34,415 nucleotides of DNA from Usnea hakonensis (GCA_013423325.1 BLJB01000308.1:1-34415); one strand, 5' to 3'; shown: positions 19,458 through 29,875, numbered from the stretch's first letter. The notes: generated from the letters alone by a model not told the origin. Translations and numbers: made by a program.

Positions 19458-20829
19458 ATGTCGCTGCTCGTACCAAAAGACCGACGAGGCTGGGAAACCT
19501 TAGCTCGGCAGAATAACGTACCTTTTACCCAATTGTTTTCGGAGTGCTCTGCTCTACCTAGCGGCAGCAAGTTCACTATGGAGCATTACCTTCCACTCCG
19601 TATACTCTTTACTGACGAAATGTCGTTGAAAAAAAACGCAAGGCGGAATTTTCGAGACCAGTATCTTCGTGCGGAAATTAGAGAAAAAGTGACTGCTGTG
19701 ATAGAGGAGAGCAAGTCGTTGCAAGCAGTACAGAAATTTCTTAGCACGAATACCAACATTGGAACAAAATGGAATGCGAAGCACTACCGAGCAGTCGGAC
19801 CTTTTGGCAATGGTTTGGAAAAGCTTTACCAGATCGTCACGTGGAAGCCTCTAGATATTACAGGACCCGAAGAAAGTGACGACGATACCACAGATTTGAA
19901 AATATTCGCATCAACGCTATCGCCACCATCTGTACCAATCTTTGGCTCAGCGCTCAATACAGCATTCCAGAGTATAGCCATCAATACTAGTCCGGTTACA
20001 CCTCCCCCTCGAGGACGCCCTAAACGCAATCAAGAAGAACCCAACTACAGAGAAGTTGAAGATGAGTCCCAATTTGGCGATAGTCCTGGGACCGAGCTGA
20101 GTTCTGCGCCTAATATAGACAAAAGGCTAGCCCAAAGAGACTATGAAAGGACCACGCTCGTCCTATCCGATGAACAGATAGTCAACATGTGTCTGGAAAA
20201 CTTGCTCATGGCACTTTCCAACGTGATGGGCTTCTACGGCCGATTGGTGTCAGACCGCAGAGCATTTGTCATCCCCAAAGACCAAACAACTAATTTGTAC
20301 CAAGCCTGCGTCGATGGTCTTATCATGACGCCTAGTCGTCAAGGTATCATGGCTTTCATTGAAGTCAAACGGACTCCAAGATCTCTCAACCATAGTGTCT
20401 ACCGTCAGATTGGGGCGCAGATGGCAGCTTTTATTTACAATAACGACAATCAAATCAAAAAACAAAGGTATGCTAATTTGTCGAAAGAGAACTTCCAGGT
20501 ATACCTATTGCTGAAAACATATCTCCTCTTACATCCCTCTGATCTTCCGGCTAAGCTAATTTACTCTTTCGAATAGCTCTGACAGAGAAAGAAGTGCGTG
20601 GATGATCTCGATGGAGGGATACCAAGCCTTCATTGTGGTTGCTATCTACGACCAGGATTATATGGATTACTTGTCCTCAAAACCTGGCTCGGACGACTAC
20701 AGTGGACACATGAGAATGGTCACAAGTCACGCGTATGACCTTCGCTTGTGGGCTAGGGAGATGGAGTCATTTTTCAAAGACGTGGCTACGCTGATGGGCG
20801 GACCGAACGAGACTGAGGAGGGGCTCTGA
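19458..20829 (+). CDS. AT-hook and PD-(D/E)XK-like nuclease, 417 aa, 2 exons
   Basis: Exons 19458-20467 and 20586-20829, intron GTATGC...ACAG (118 bp), total 1254 nt, intact. Residues 1-130 are a helical N-terminal domain. At 182-191, TPPPRGRPKR contains the GRP core of an AT-hook. From 237 on, DEQIVNMCLENLL leads into a PD-(D/E)XK-type core: Asp286 in VDG, then FIEVK (Glu302, Lys304), then RQIGAQMAAF with a conserved Gln, as in the nuclease fold shared by restriction enzymes and fungal PD-(D/E)XK proteins. The second exon completes the fold with YQAFIVVAIYDQDYMDYL. DNA binding and cleavage in the nucleus are likely; the target is unknown. Divergently paired with the 319-aa gene, and paralogous to the gene at 22940-24481. 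Catalytic residues are intact, so it may be active. Confidence 0.7.
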
Positions 20830-20851
20830 GTTTCTTGAAATTGGTAAGCTA

Positions 20852-21344
20852 ATGTTTTGGCGGGGAATGCAGGTCTTTACTAATAGCGCTAGAGCTACCT
20901 CCCGCGCTGGAAAGCCCACTGAGCTACAGCGAGGCATAGGTCGCTCATTGTTTCAACGTTCCGATGCCCTTAGTAAGATGCTATCCGAAGTGAGGTCTCT
21001 CCGGCTGGCTAGGCCAAAAAGCCAAAATTCTACGCTGGTAAGTGTGGCTCTGCTCTAGCGTTTAGAGGCTTAGAAAGGCTCATTTCAGTAGAAACCACAA
21101 CTTATCTTACTGACAGCTCTTCTCACCTTGGTACGAGCGCATTGTCGGTGTCAGCGTAGAGTCATAGCGCTCATTGCTCACGGCATCCATAGAGAGAGCT
21201 ACTTTGCAAAACACAAACTAGTAGCATTACAACTATATATGGTCCCAACGCGCCGAGGTATTGAAAACTCACCAGCGCCATTCCTCTTTGGACCCAACGA
21301 TCTACGACGGGCCTCGTATTGAGGCTAGCAGCCCTTCCCGCGCG
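20852..21344 (+). pseudogene. Decayed unknown gene, 2 exons, three TAG stops
   Basis: Exon 1 starts ATG at 20852 and reads SARATSRAGKPTELQRGIGR, then SLFQRSDALSKMLSEVRSLR to a GTAAGT donor near 21040. An acceptor ACAG at about 21116 joins in frame to LLFSPWYERIVGVSVES. That frame is then broken by TAG, and later by TAGTAG, each one transition from CAG, but otherwise reads on like protein to the end near 21320. It starts only 22 bp after the nuclease stop on the same strand, so it may be a 3' extension of that locus or a separate gene. No family recognised. Confidence 0.35.
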
Positions 21345-21937
21345 CTTAGTTGTATACTTATAGAGCCGCTATAATTGATTATTGATGTTATACGACCAAT
21401 ACAACGTAGCTCCAGGAATTTACTTGTATTTCTCACTTTTTTTGTAGAAACCAGGACAATCCTAGAAGTCATAACCTTTATACCGTTCCTTCAAGATCTT
21501 GCATCCCGCATATCCGCTCTCAAGAACATACAATCAACGATAGATCTCAACCCAATCAACTTCACCTTTACCCACCCCGCGTTCCCCGGTTCTATAACAA
21601 GAAAGACAATTATAACGATTGATAATATCCTAGATCCCCTGATCTTAATACTTCGCTAGCACTCCGTCCCTTAGACACAAAAAACTTTGACAACAACAAA
21701 GCCTAGTTTTTCAGGCATTGCATTGAGACTTAATGATTCTGTGCTTGGGAGTACGTCTCGTCTTGCGCCCGTCTTGTGATCCAGCTTAGCTCCTTTTGGC
21801 CTTTATAAGGGGAAAAGTATGTGGGTGGCTGCGCTGAAAGGTTGCTATACCTGAATTATCATTTCTATCTATGACTAGATTTGTGTCAATCTCCCGTGGT
21901 TAAAGCCGGGTTCGACTAGCTTTGGCTGAGCTGATAA
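21345..21937. other. No supported gene; one open stretch
   Basis: A 94-codon plus frame without ATG (21375-21659) contains TRTILEVITFIPFLQDLASR and LNPINFTFTHPAFPGS. It could be a remnant exon behind an acceptor TTTTTGTAG at about 21448. No second exon was found. Confidence 0.2.
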
Positions 21938-22300
21938 TGCTCACAAGTCCGGCGCACTTCTTCGTCTTAGGACTGGGACAAAGTAGTCAAAATTTTCATG
22001 AGGAATAAAGAAGCCTTGACAAGTAAGCACCGACTTTTCTACTTTTGAAATACTGATGTTCGGGCGGAGACTGCACGTTTCCACTAACGGTCCTATAGTC
22101 GCTTGAAAAGCCTGCTGAGCTATACAAGTCTTAGGGCTTTGGTTGCTCATCATTGCATCAATCTGCTTGCCTTGGCGAGCATCTCGGATCCTATCACGGA
22201 GAGACACGAAAGGAATGGATTTCTCGGGCGGCCGAAGAAGTATGTAGCTATAGCTTTATCACCGACGTTGAAAGTCGGAGTTGTGGAAGAGGAGGTTGAT
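21938..22300 (-). pseudogene. Possible gene fragment, unrecognised
   Basis: A minus-strand frame without ATG reads SLRDRIRDARQGKQIDAMMS, then KTCIAQQAFQATIGPLVETC and FFIPHENFDYFVPVLRRRSA to a TGA-type end near 21941. A neighbouring frame upstream reads TPTFNVGDKAIATYFFGRPR, one base out of phase with it, suggesting a frameshifted single gene. No function assigned. Confidence 0.25.
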
Positions 22301-22566
22301 GATTAGTGTGCCGCTCCCTTCACGAATATAGTCGTCTGGGGGACGGACGAAGAGTTCAGATCATATGCGCTCATTAGCTTCTATAGCTGCCGCATAAACA
22401 TTCATGAACATCAAGCTGGAAAAGATGTTCGTCTTGGAGTCGTACTAGAGTACATGCCGGTCAATGAGTGGTGAAAGTGGAAAGCTTGCGTTTTTAATGG
22501 AAGTGGTTACCCTCATACCTCAAAAATCTAAGGTATGGTGGCGCAAATTTGTATAGTATATAATTT

Positions 22567-22880
22567 TCATGAAAGTTTGTCTATAACGGTCTCATGAAAA
22601 AAATCGCCCCTATGGAATTCCGTCCTATCTATGACATCGAGGTTGGATGACTGTGATGCGATATATACGTCCTTGCGATATCGTCTGGGCGGTATCTCTT
22701 GTAGCCACTTAAGAAGACCATCGGTACTTGAAGTTGCAGAAGTTTCAGCCACCTGCCAAGTCCGTGCCCAGTCCGCCAGATTATCTTGGATATTACAGAA
22801 GGTACCAATCTATGAAGACTCAGCCGCAGTCTTCACGCAGAGCAAAATGAACTCGAGAATTCGAGACACTTTCTGGAGAT
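22567..22880 (-). pseudogene. Decayed unknown gene fragment downstream of the second nuclease
   Basis: The minus frame reads GRHLQKVSRILEFILLCVKT, a TAG (a CAG-type codon changed by one transition), then DNLADWARTWQVAETSATSS and LLKWLQEIPPRRYRKDVYIA, ending TGA at 22567. It starts about 60 bp beyond the stop of the nuclease gene on the same strand. Real coding composition, but no start and no recognised domain. Confidence 0.35.
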
Positions 22881-22939
22881 GTCTTCCACTCCAAGTCCTT
22901 AACGTTTGCCTTCATTTTCCGAACGTCCCCAAAGAGATG

Positions 22940-24481
22940 CTATAGCCTTGACTTGTGAAGCGTATAGTCGTGCAGAAAGACCGCGATATAGTCCATGTGC
23001 TCTTTTGAATCGAGGAGAAAAGGACCATACTCCCGCATGGTCAAAAAGTTCTTCTCCTTTAGATCTTTGATGTCTTTGCAGGGCTTGCCATAGTCTTTTG
23101 TGAAGTGAGGGAAAGTCAGGAAAATCTCGTCCTTGTCTTGGGACAAAAGAAATATTCTGTTCTATGTCAGTCAAACTTTGGCAAAAAAAAATTTTTTTTT
23201 TGCAGTCGATTGGGACATACTCGCAGCTCTTGTTTGGATCGTGTGATTCCATGTTCTCCTGACAGATCCATGCCGCCATTTGCGCGGTTTCTTGGACGCG
23301 GATGGAGACGTCTTTTCCCCTCTTTCGAGGCTTCACCTCGATCAGACTGAAGCTCTGATTTTTACGATTTCGAAGGTGACCATCCGTCCTTGCTACATAC
23401 TCAACATTCTTTCGAAATACCATGGCATTTCTCTCTGCAACCCATCTTGTCTCGAAAGGCACTGTTGTTGCGGTAATGGTAGATAGCAGAGCGAGTATAA
23501 ATACATTCACCGTTTGCTCGTCTCGGATGTACCCACCTCCGGGCCCTCGGTGAGGGGTGTAAGCGTCGTCGTTCGGGTCACCAATGGGGGTCTCCTGCTC
23601 TTAAAGAGATAAACGAGTCAGTACTATTGTGGTCTACATGTTTTCAGGACATGTTTTGCCGCACATGCGGAGCGACTGCTTCCAATAGATGTCACGTTAC
23701 ACATGGCCGCGAATAACACTTCGGAAAATGCATACCAGGATATCTCTCCTCGTCGTCATCATCATCATCATCACCATCGTCGACATTTTCGTCCTGGACA
23801 TCATCATCATCGTCATCTGATGAAACTTCACCATATTCTGCGGATTCATTTGCTGATACTTCTGTTGCTGAGCCACTAGCGCTTCTCAATCTGTTATCAC
23901 TGATTCCTCCCTCATTCGTGAGAGTCAGCCTGGCTGTTCGCTTCAGAAGAGATGTATTCATGGCTCTTGGCGCCGGGGTGGGGGTCGCTGCCTGTTCAAG
24001 CTGTCTTGATCGAATCTTGGCTCTAGTCCGCTCCGCTACGGGCGTTGTTGGTTTGATGATGGACACTTTGGGTACTTCTGCGGCATGGTCGTCGCCGACT
24101 AGCACGTGCCTTTGTAGTTGCCATACACTGACAAATGCGCCCAATGACCCGGAAACACGGGTTTTCGCAATGGAGTCTTGGGAGATACCATTTTTGCGAG
24201 CCAACCCTATCTCATTCAAATAGGATGTGTGGGAGATTGACAAGACGATGACCAGGGGTTGAAGGGAATTGACTCGTAATTTCCATCGGAAGCACTGAGC
24301 GCGGCTTCGGGAAATCATATAGTACCTGAAGCCCCAAAAAGCGCTCGAAATCGAATTTGGAGGCTGATGAAATCTTCATCGGGGAGCCTAGCTCGTCCAT
24401 TCCCCCTGTAGCGTCCCATTCAAAAGCTAGCTCTCTCCAGTCCGCAACATTATCTGGTAGCCGCTTGGCTCTAGAAGACAT
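22940..24481 (-). pseudogene. Second PD-(D/E)XK-like nuclease gene, 3-4 exons, probable frameshift
   Basis: Exons 23736-24481, 23221-23599 and 22940-23156; introns GTATGC...AAG (136 bp) and GTATGT...CAG (64 bp) join in phase. It starts MSSRAKRLPDNVADWRELAF. A Ser/Asp tract from a GAT/GAC run (about 23756-23820) precedes exon 2. Exon 2 carries RDEQTVNVFILALLSTIT, Asp in RTDGHLR, then SLIEVK (Glu and Lys) and QETAQMAAWI, matching the core of the gene at 19458. The last exon (DKDEIFLTFPHFTKDYGK, DYIAVFL) matches its second exon. The first exon is one base out of phase with the rest: the reading switches between about 24250 and 24300, from PKPRSVLPMEI to RVNSLQPLVIVLSIS. Either a base was lost or gained or there is an unusually short intron. 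Its start is 101 bp from the A1 repeat of the DIRS element. Confidence 0.55.
23753..23822. repeat. GAT/GAC trinucleotide run encoding poly-Asp
   Basis: Interrupted CATCATCATC-type repeats on the plus strand encode an Asp/Glu-rich stretch in the second nuclease gene, just before its first confident intron. Confidence 0.7.
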
Positions 24482-24581
24482 TGAGGACAGTCTCAATGCA
24501 CGCAGGTACTTGAGAATGAGGTGGATGGGGAAGAAAATAACTAATCGTACTCCTATGAAGAGCAAGCCAATAGTTAAGGTT

Positions 24582-24829
24582 CGCCACAGCAGGACTGGGG
24601 GTTAGTGATTTCGGATATCGCATATCGCATGACTGGTTTCGGTGGTATTTCGGTGCATGGATTCGGTGGAATGATAATGGCCATGGCCATATGGTCATGG
24701 CAAAGAGATTCAGGAGACTGTGTCCTTCCTGGAGTATATAAATATAGTAATTTGCACTAGTAATTACTCTTTAGTCAATTCATCTCTTTTAGAGTCTCCT
24801 TTATTATATCATATTACATTCTTTTTTCG
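24582..24829 (+). repeat. DIRS terminal repeat A1
   Basis: It starts CGCCACAGCAGGACTGGGGG, and ends in a T-run plus TCG at 24829. It matches A2 (29089-29324) and the A half of the solo unit at 5251-5731. The first 150 bp retain CA/TG; the last 70 bp are more TA-rich. Confidence 0.7.
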
Positions 24830-26560
24830 TACCACTAAATACTATTATTAACTTCCTAGACTTATTATTAGCCTTCTATATACCAAAAGCACTTCTCCTT
24901 TACCAAATAAACCACTCTCGTCATCGTTATAATTATAAATACTCGCTCTAGTACTCCACCTATTACCCCCACCGTTACTAGTAGGGCCACTAAATCCACT
25001 ATAGCTAGAAAGGCTAGCAAGACTAGAAGTAAGCCTCGTAACCCTCCTAAATCGAGTAAAGCGAATACCACGAACCGCGTTTAGAAGTATACTCCAAAAC
25101 GTAATATACGCTATATTAATATAGACGAAGACTCTTATATAGTAGATAATAATACCTCTCGTATAGCTAGCCTAAATTATATTTCTAATACGCCTATACT
25201 CTCTTATCGGGTAATTCCTAAAATACTACCGCTTTCTAGTTAGGTCTAATTAGAGGCTAAAAATACTCGTCTACGAAGAAAGCTATAGCGTAGTCGATTA
25301 TACTACTCTAGATACTATAGTAGAGATAATTTAGAAGACGATACGATTAATTCTAAAGCGGGGGATAGTCTTAGGGTATCCTTTTTATACTATTATATAG
25401 ATAATAAACCTTTTTTTAGCCTTATTAATTATTACCCTACTATTAATATTAAGTACTTTAAGTAGATTTTCTAGAGTACATTTTAGTCTAGAAACTATAT
25501 AAAACTTACTTATAATATACTCGCTTAAAGTACTACCCTTAAGATAAAGAAAGAGAAAGACGATATACTATAGAAATTAATAAATCTTATCTAACTTATA
25601 CGTACTTTTAAGGTCTATTACTATACTATTTACTTCTTTATAGTAAAGCCTTATATTATATTAGAATTATATACGGCCCTCGGCTAATATCGTTATCGCC
25701 TTATAGAGTTTAGCCTTATATTCTTATTTAAATTAATTCGGACTTACTACTACTTATTTATAGCTAAATAAATCCTCTATAGATAAGATAACCCTATTAT
25801 ATAGACCTTAGAGGATTAATAATACTACTAGTACCTTATATATAGACTAAAGCTATTCTAGGCTAATTTACTAGTAAAATCGTCGGCCCTAGAGAGCTTC
25901 TTAAGCTGTAACAAATTTAACTTAGGCAAATATAATAGGTCTCCTTATAAGTATCTTTATATCTACTCGCTTTATTAGTATAGTTACCCTATAAAGGAGT
26001 ATAAGTCTCGCCCTATAGCTACTAACTCTAACTTAGTTCTACTTAGAAGCTAAATTATAGCTCCGTGACTCCCTTAGGTATAACTAGTCTCGGTACTAGC
26101 CTCGCTATACTATATTATTAAAGGCTTACCGTATTAGTTATATAATATAACGGATCCGGATTTGCCTTACTAAAGGCCTCTAAAGGTAGATAGATAGAAG
26201 TATTAGTTAAAAGATTATCTAGATTACTACTTTACCATAGCCCTATCGGCTATTCTTCGGAAGGGCGTAAAAATCGATTATAGAGGTCTAGAATTAACCT
26301 ATAAAAGTAATAATTACTATTCGGCCCTCGTTATACCTAAAATACTCTCGTTAGACCTCTAGAAACAATTATATTATAATCGCCTTATCGAGATTAACCT
26401 TACTACCGAAACATTATTCGTCTACTCGCCTCTAGGCCTCGTACTAAAGTATAATAGTAGATAGAGACGAATTTATAACCTCTTATTTCTACCTAGTAAC
26501 TTAGTTAATAACGATATATTATAAGAATAGGGCTCTTTAGAATATACTATATTTAATAAA
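24830..26560 (+). pseudogene. DIRS gag-like region with zinc-finger motif, RIP-mutated
   Basis: Frames are broken by many TAG/TAA codons. Around 25898-26010 the reading SCNKFNLGKYNRSPYKYLYI, followed by a second Cys/His-type motif, fits a CCCH/CCHC-like finger in which some Cys and His codons became Tyr codons by G-to-A or C-to-T. The upstream part is Arg/Lys/Ser-rich. Structural protein of the element; not functional. Confidence 0.4.
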
Positions 26561-27776
26561 GCTATTAATATACTACTACGATAAGGACCGGGTATAATCC
26601 TTATTAAGAGAGACCTAAAAGACGCTTTTCGTTATATATCTATAGTTACCTCTAACTAATAGTTACTAGGCTTCTAATACGATAGGTCCTATTAGATAGA
26701 GCGCTATTTATTATTCGGCTTATAAATATTACTATTCCTCTTTAATCTATTCGTTAGAGTACTTAACTAGATCCTAATCGCGGTCCTTAGTTAGTTATTC
26801 GTACTCTATTATCTAGACGATTTCTTCGCTATCCTTCTTTTATAAGCTAATATAAAGGCCTATTATTATAATTTCGAACGCGTTTACGATTAGCTAGATA
26901 TAATAATTAATTATATTAAGGATATCGAAGATACTAAAGCCGATTTTCTAAAAATCGAACTAGATAGTATCCTTATATAGGGATGGCTCCCCCTAGATAA
27001 GCTTACTAAGGCGAGAAACACCGTTAATAATCTTCTAAATAGGCGTATTATCTTACGTTATAAGCTAGAATTAGCGGTAGACTTTCTATTATTTATAGCT
27101 AAAATCGTTATACTAGGCTATATCTTTCTTAGACGACTTTTTAACGCGATTCGAAGACCGGTAGTAATAGTACCAATTACTAAGTATATAAAGGCGGATC
27201 TACTATAGTAGAAGACCTTTCTAAAAGATTAGAATAGGATCTCCCTATTACGCTATACCGCTAATAGGTAAACCAAGTATATTTAGACCGATACCTCTAG
27301 GAAATTCGGCCTAGGAGGCTATATACTCGATCGGCTAGATACTATAGTATATAACGTCTTTTTAGAACGCGTTATAATACGGTATATTCGTAAGGATATT
27401 TAGTTTAAAGAGATATAGATCGTTAATTATACCTTATACCTATAGCTAGACTAACTTCGAGGTACGAGAGTAGTACTCTACTATAATAACGATACTTACG
27501 TTTATAGCCTCTTAAAACTTACTATTCGAGGCCTCGTTATAGGTCTACTACGCTAAATAGCTACTACTATTACTAAATATAATATCCTTCTATAGCCTAT
27601 ATAAATCCTAACTAATAATAATTAACTAGCTAATAATCTTTTATAATTTCGGTACCGAAAAATCGCTAATAAGTATCTATAGTTAAGATATTTAACTACC
27701 CCTCCGCCTCCTCGGGTAGAGATCTACCTAAATCTTAGTATAATTAAACCCCTCTACTACGAGAAGCCGCCCGTCT
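26561..27776 (+). pseudogene. DIRS reverse transcriptase and RNase H, RIP-mutated
   Basis: Readable blocks in order: ILIKRDLKDAFRYI (26600s), a YWIE...FGL stretch, then LYYLDDFFAI with the YLDD polymerase motif at 26810-26824. Then an LDKLTKARNTVNNLLNRRI stretch and RRLFNAIRRPV. The LDDF form of the motif and the post-RT block are characteristic of DIRS-type RTs rather than gypsy or copia. A region with TDTSRKFGLGGYILD (about 27290) fits RNase H. Stops occur at many Gln/Trp codons. The frame is cut by the solo LTR at 27777. Confidence 0.65.
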
Positions 27777-27937
27777 TGTCACGGAATATCAATGACTGGT
27801 ATCATATAATATGGAATGGTAATAATGTATATAGAAGAAAGAGTATCTACAGGAAGAATCCTCCTCATGGCCGGAGTGCCAAGGCTCGCTAAGCCCTATG
27901 AGGCTCCGCACATATCCTGTGGAGGATATGCGTAACA
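27777..27937 (-). mobile_element. Solo LTR, 161 bp, unmutated, with 5-bp TSD
   Basis: It begins TGTCACGG and ends CGTAACA on the plus strand, the TG...CA ends expected of an LTR. It is flanked by CGTCT on both sides (27772-27776, 27938-27942). On the minus strand its first two thirds match the LTRs at 124-286 and 2226-2388 (core TAGGGCTTAGCGAG). It retains many CA/TG dinucleotides while the surrounding element has almost none. Confidence 0.85.
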
Positions 27938-28923
27938 CGTCTACTCTAGTAAGGCCTTATAACGAAGACCCGAAGGGGTTATAATATTACTATTAAGTCC
28001 TACCGAGTATACTATATACTAAATAGTCTTATACCTTTTCTAGCTACTCTTACCTTATTAGCTAGTTAGATTGCCGAGCTTAGTAATAAGCGAATCTAGT
28101 TACGAATAGTTAAGAAATACCTTACCGCCTTATAATTAGCCTATATAGATATAGAATATAACGGCCTCGCTATCTTTTATTACCCTTAGTTATAACGAAT
28201 AATTATAGGTATAAGACGTTTATAAGGCGAACTAGGTATAAAAGAGAGGTATCCGATTACTAAAGACGTATTTCTATAACTACTCCCTCTATTTAATTGT
28301 CGAATACGAGGAGGTATAATAATATACGCGGCCTTTTACCTTATATTTATAGGCTTTTTACGAGTAGACGAGTTTACCTATTCGGCCTATAATATAAAGG
28401 ATATAAAGTTTTATAAGTAGTTTCTAATACGCCGTTCGGTAAGATTCTATAATAATTATATCGAGTTAATACTACTAGCCTTAAAGATAGATCCTTTTAG
28501 ATAAGGTATTACCCTTACTATTATAGTAACTAGTAATAAGGTATATATAGCAATAGTACTATAACGCCTTTTTTATAATTAGCTAGCCTTATTATTAGCC
28601 CCCCTCTTCTAAATCGGTAGATTATTTATAAGATAACACGTTATCGAGACCCTCCGCGAGACCCTTACTACCGTAGGTATCTAGGGTTATTATACCGATT
28701 ATTCTTTTCGTCGGGGTACTACTATATTAGCACGAGAGGCCGGCCTTAGTAAGGACGAGATCTAGTTATTAGGGAGGTAGAAGTCTAACTCTTACTATCT
28801 ATATATCGTTACTTATTCTACTCGTATATTCGCCGTATTACGGAGGTACTAGTACTTTCCTTAGTACTAGTAATAGCGTTATTCGCTATAGACGAGTCTC
28901 TATAAGATCGTTATCTAGGTTTA
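27938..28923 (+). pseudogene. DIRS tyrosine recombinase, RIP-mutated
   Basis: Downstream of the solo LTR the frame reads a SAM-like N-terminal helix region, then YLIFIGFLRVDEFTYSAYNI and, near the end (28697-28790), DYSFRRGTTILAREAGLSKD followed by LLGR(stop)KSNSYY and YIVTYSTRIFAVL. The (H)SFRRG...GLS..(I)..LGRW.S...Y.I pattern is the C-terminal catalytic motif of tyrosine recombinases. Expected His is Tyr and Trp is stop here, as RIP would do. This enzyme would have integrated the circular DNA of the element. Confidence 0.65.
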
Positions 28924-29088
28924 AGAGTCTTCTTAGTACTATAAAGGCCTAAATATATCTTTAGGGGTTACTATTCGGCCTACCTATAGTAATAAGATAG
29001 GCTAATTACTACTATAGCTACCTCCTCTATATATTTAATTATTTGTATACAATTCGCATGGTTCGGATATGGCGAACGAAGTACTAAT
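28924..29088 (+). repeat. DIRS terminal repeat B1
   Basis: It begins at AGAGTCTTCTTAGTAC and ends GGCGAACGAAGTACTAAT at 29088, immediately before A2. It matches the last 170 bp or so of B2 with transition differences. The first 60-70 bp of B2 have no recognisable counterpart here. Confidence 0.65.
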
Positions 29089-29324
29089 CGCTATAGTAGG
29101 ACTAGGGGTTAGTGATTTCGAATATTATATATCGTATAACTAGTTTCGGTAGTATTTCGATATATAGATTCGATATAATAGCTATATAGCTATAGTAATA
29201 AGATTTAGGAGACTATATCCTTCCTAGAGTATATAAATATAGTGATTTATATTAGTAATTACTCTTTAGTCGATTTATCTCTTTTAGAATCTCCTTTATT
29301 ATATTACATTACATTCTTTTTTCG
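29089..29324 (+). repeat. DIRS terminal repeat A2
   Basis: It starts CGCTATAGTAGGACTAGGGG, a RIP-mutated form of A1. It is about 12 bp shorter than A1 because of a gap near the GGCCATGGCC part, and ends TTTTTTCG like A1. Confidence 0.7.
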
Positions 29325-29556
29325 CCTACCCACCCCTGCCTATATATATCTATCTACTCCAGGTCTATATCGAATAGATATGGGAGTCTTCTTAGTACTA
29401 TAGAGGCCTAAATATACCTTCAGGGGTTACTGTTCGGCCTACCTATGGTAATGAGATAGGCTAATCACTACTATAGCTACCTCCTCTATGCATTTAATCA
29501 TTTGCATGCAATTCGCATGGTTCGGATGTGGCGAACGAAGCACTAATGTCACGAAA
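29325..29556 (+). repeat. DIRS terminal repeat B2
   Basis: It continues directly from A2 and ends GGCGAACGAAGCACTAAT. Towards its right end it regains CA and TG, so RIP fades out at the element boundary. Confidence 0.7.
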
Positions 29557-29841
29557 CAATGGGACTGTAGTGGGTTGACTGCTTGTTCATTGAGAATGGC
29601 TACGAATTGCATGAAGAGTGCTCCCGGAACAACGATAATCCGGCCTTCTCCGCAGAGAACAAATCGTGTCATAACAACTAATAAGAGAAGTCGGGTCTTC
29701 TGCTGTGGGGAAAAAGGTAATTTCAAAGCGTGAATTACGTGATTGCGTTGGCTGGTGGGATAGTCGCTGTGAGAAGTCTGGGCGCTCCCAGTGAATGTTA
29801 CTAGCTGTATATAGAATATACTCTCGTATTTGAAGGCATCG

Positions 29842-29875
<34 letters not shown>

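Larger units (their letters stand above)
24582..29556 (+). mobile_element. DIRS/Ngaro-like tyrosine-recombinase retrotransposon, RIP-mutated
   Basis: The terminal layout is A1 (24582-24829), interior, B1 (about 28924-29088), A2 (29089-29324), B2 (29325-29556): split direct repeats as described for PAT and Ngaro DIRS-order elements. The interior encodes, in order on the plus strand, a gag-like zinc finger, RT with YLDD, RNase H and a tyrosine recombinase, all riddled with TAG/TAA codons at Gln/Trp positions and Tyr at Cys/His positions, the effect of C-to-T and G-to-A changes. CA and TG are nearly absent in the interior. A younger solo LTR interrupts it at 27777-27937. No target duplication is expected for this class. 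The left end abuts the second nuclease promoter. Confidence 0.75.

Noticed and set aside
24582..24829. Reading A1 and A2 as ordinary LTRs of a gypsy element
   Set aside because: The B part occurs before A2 and after A2 but not after A1, there is no TG...CA end or target duplication, and the recombinase is tyrosine type.
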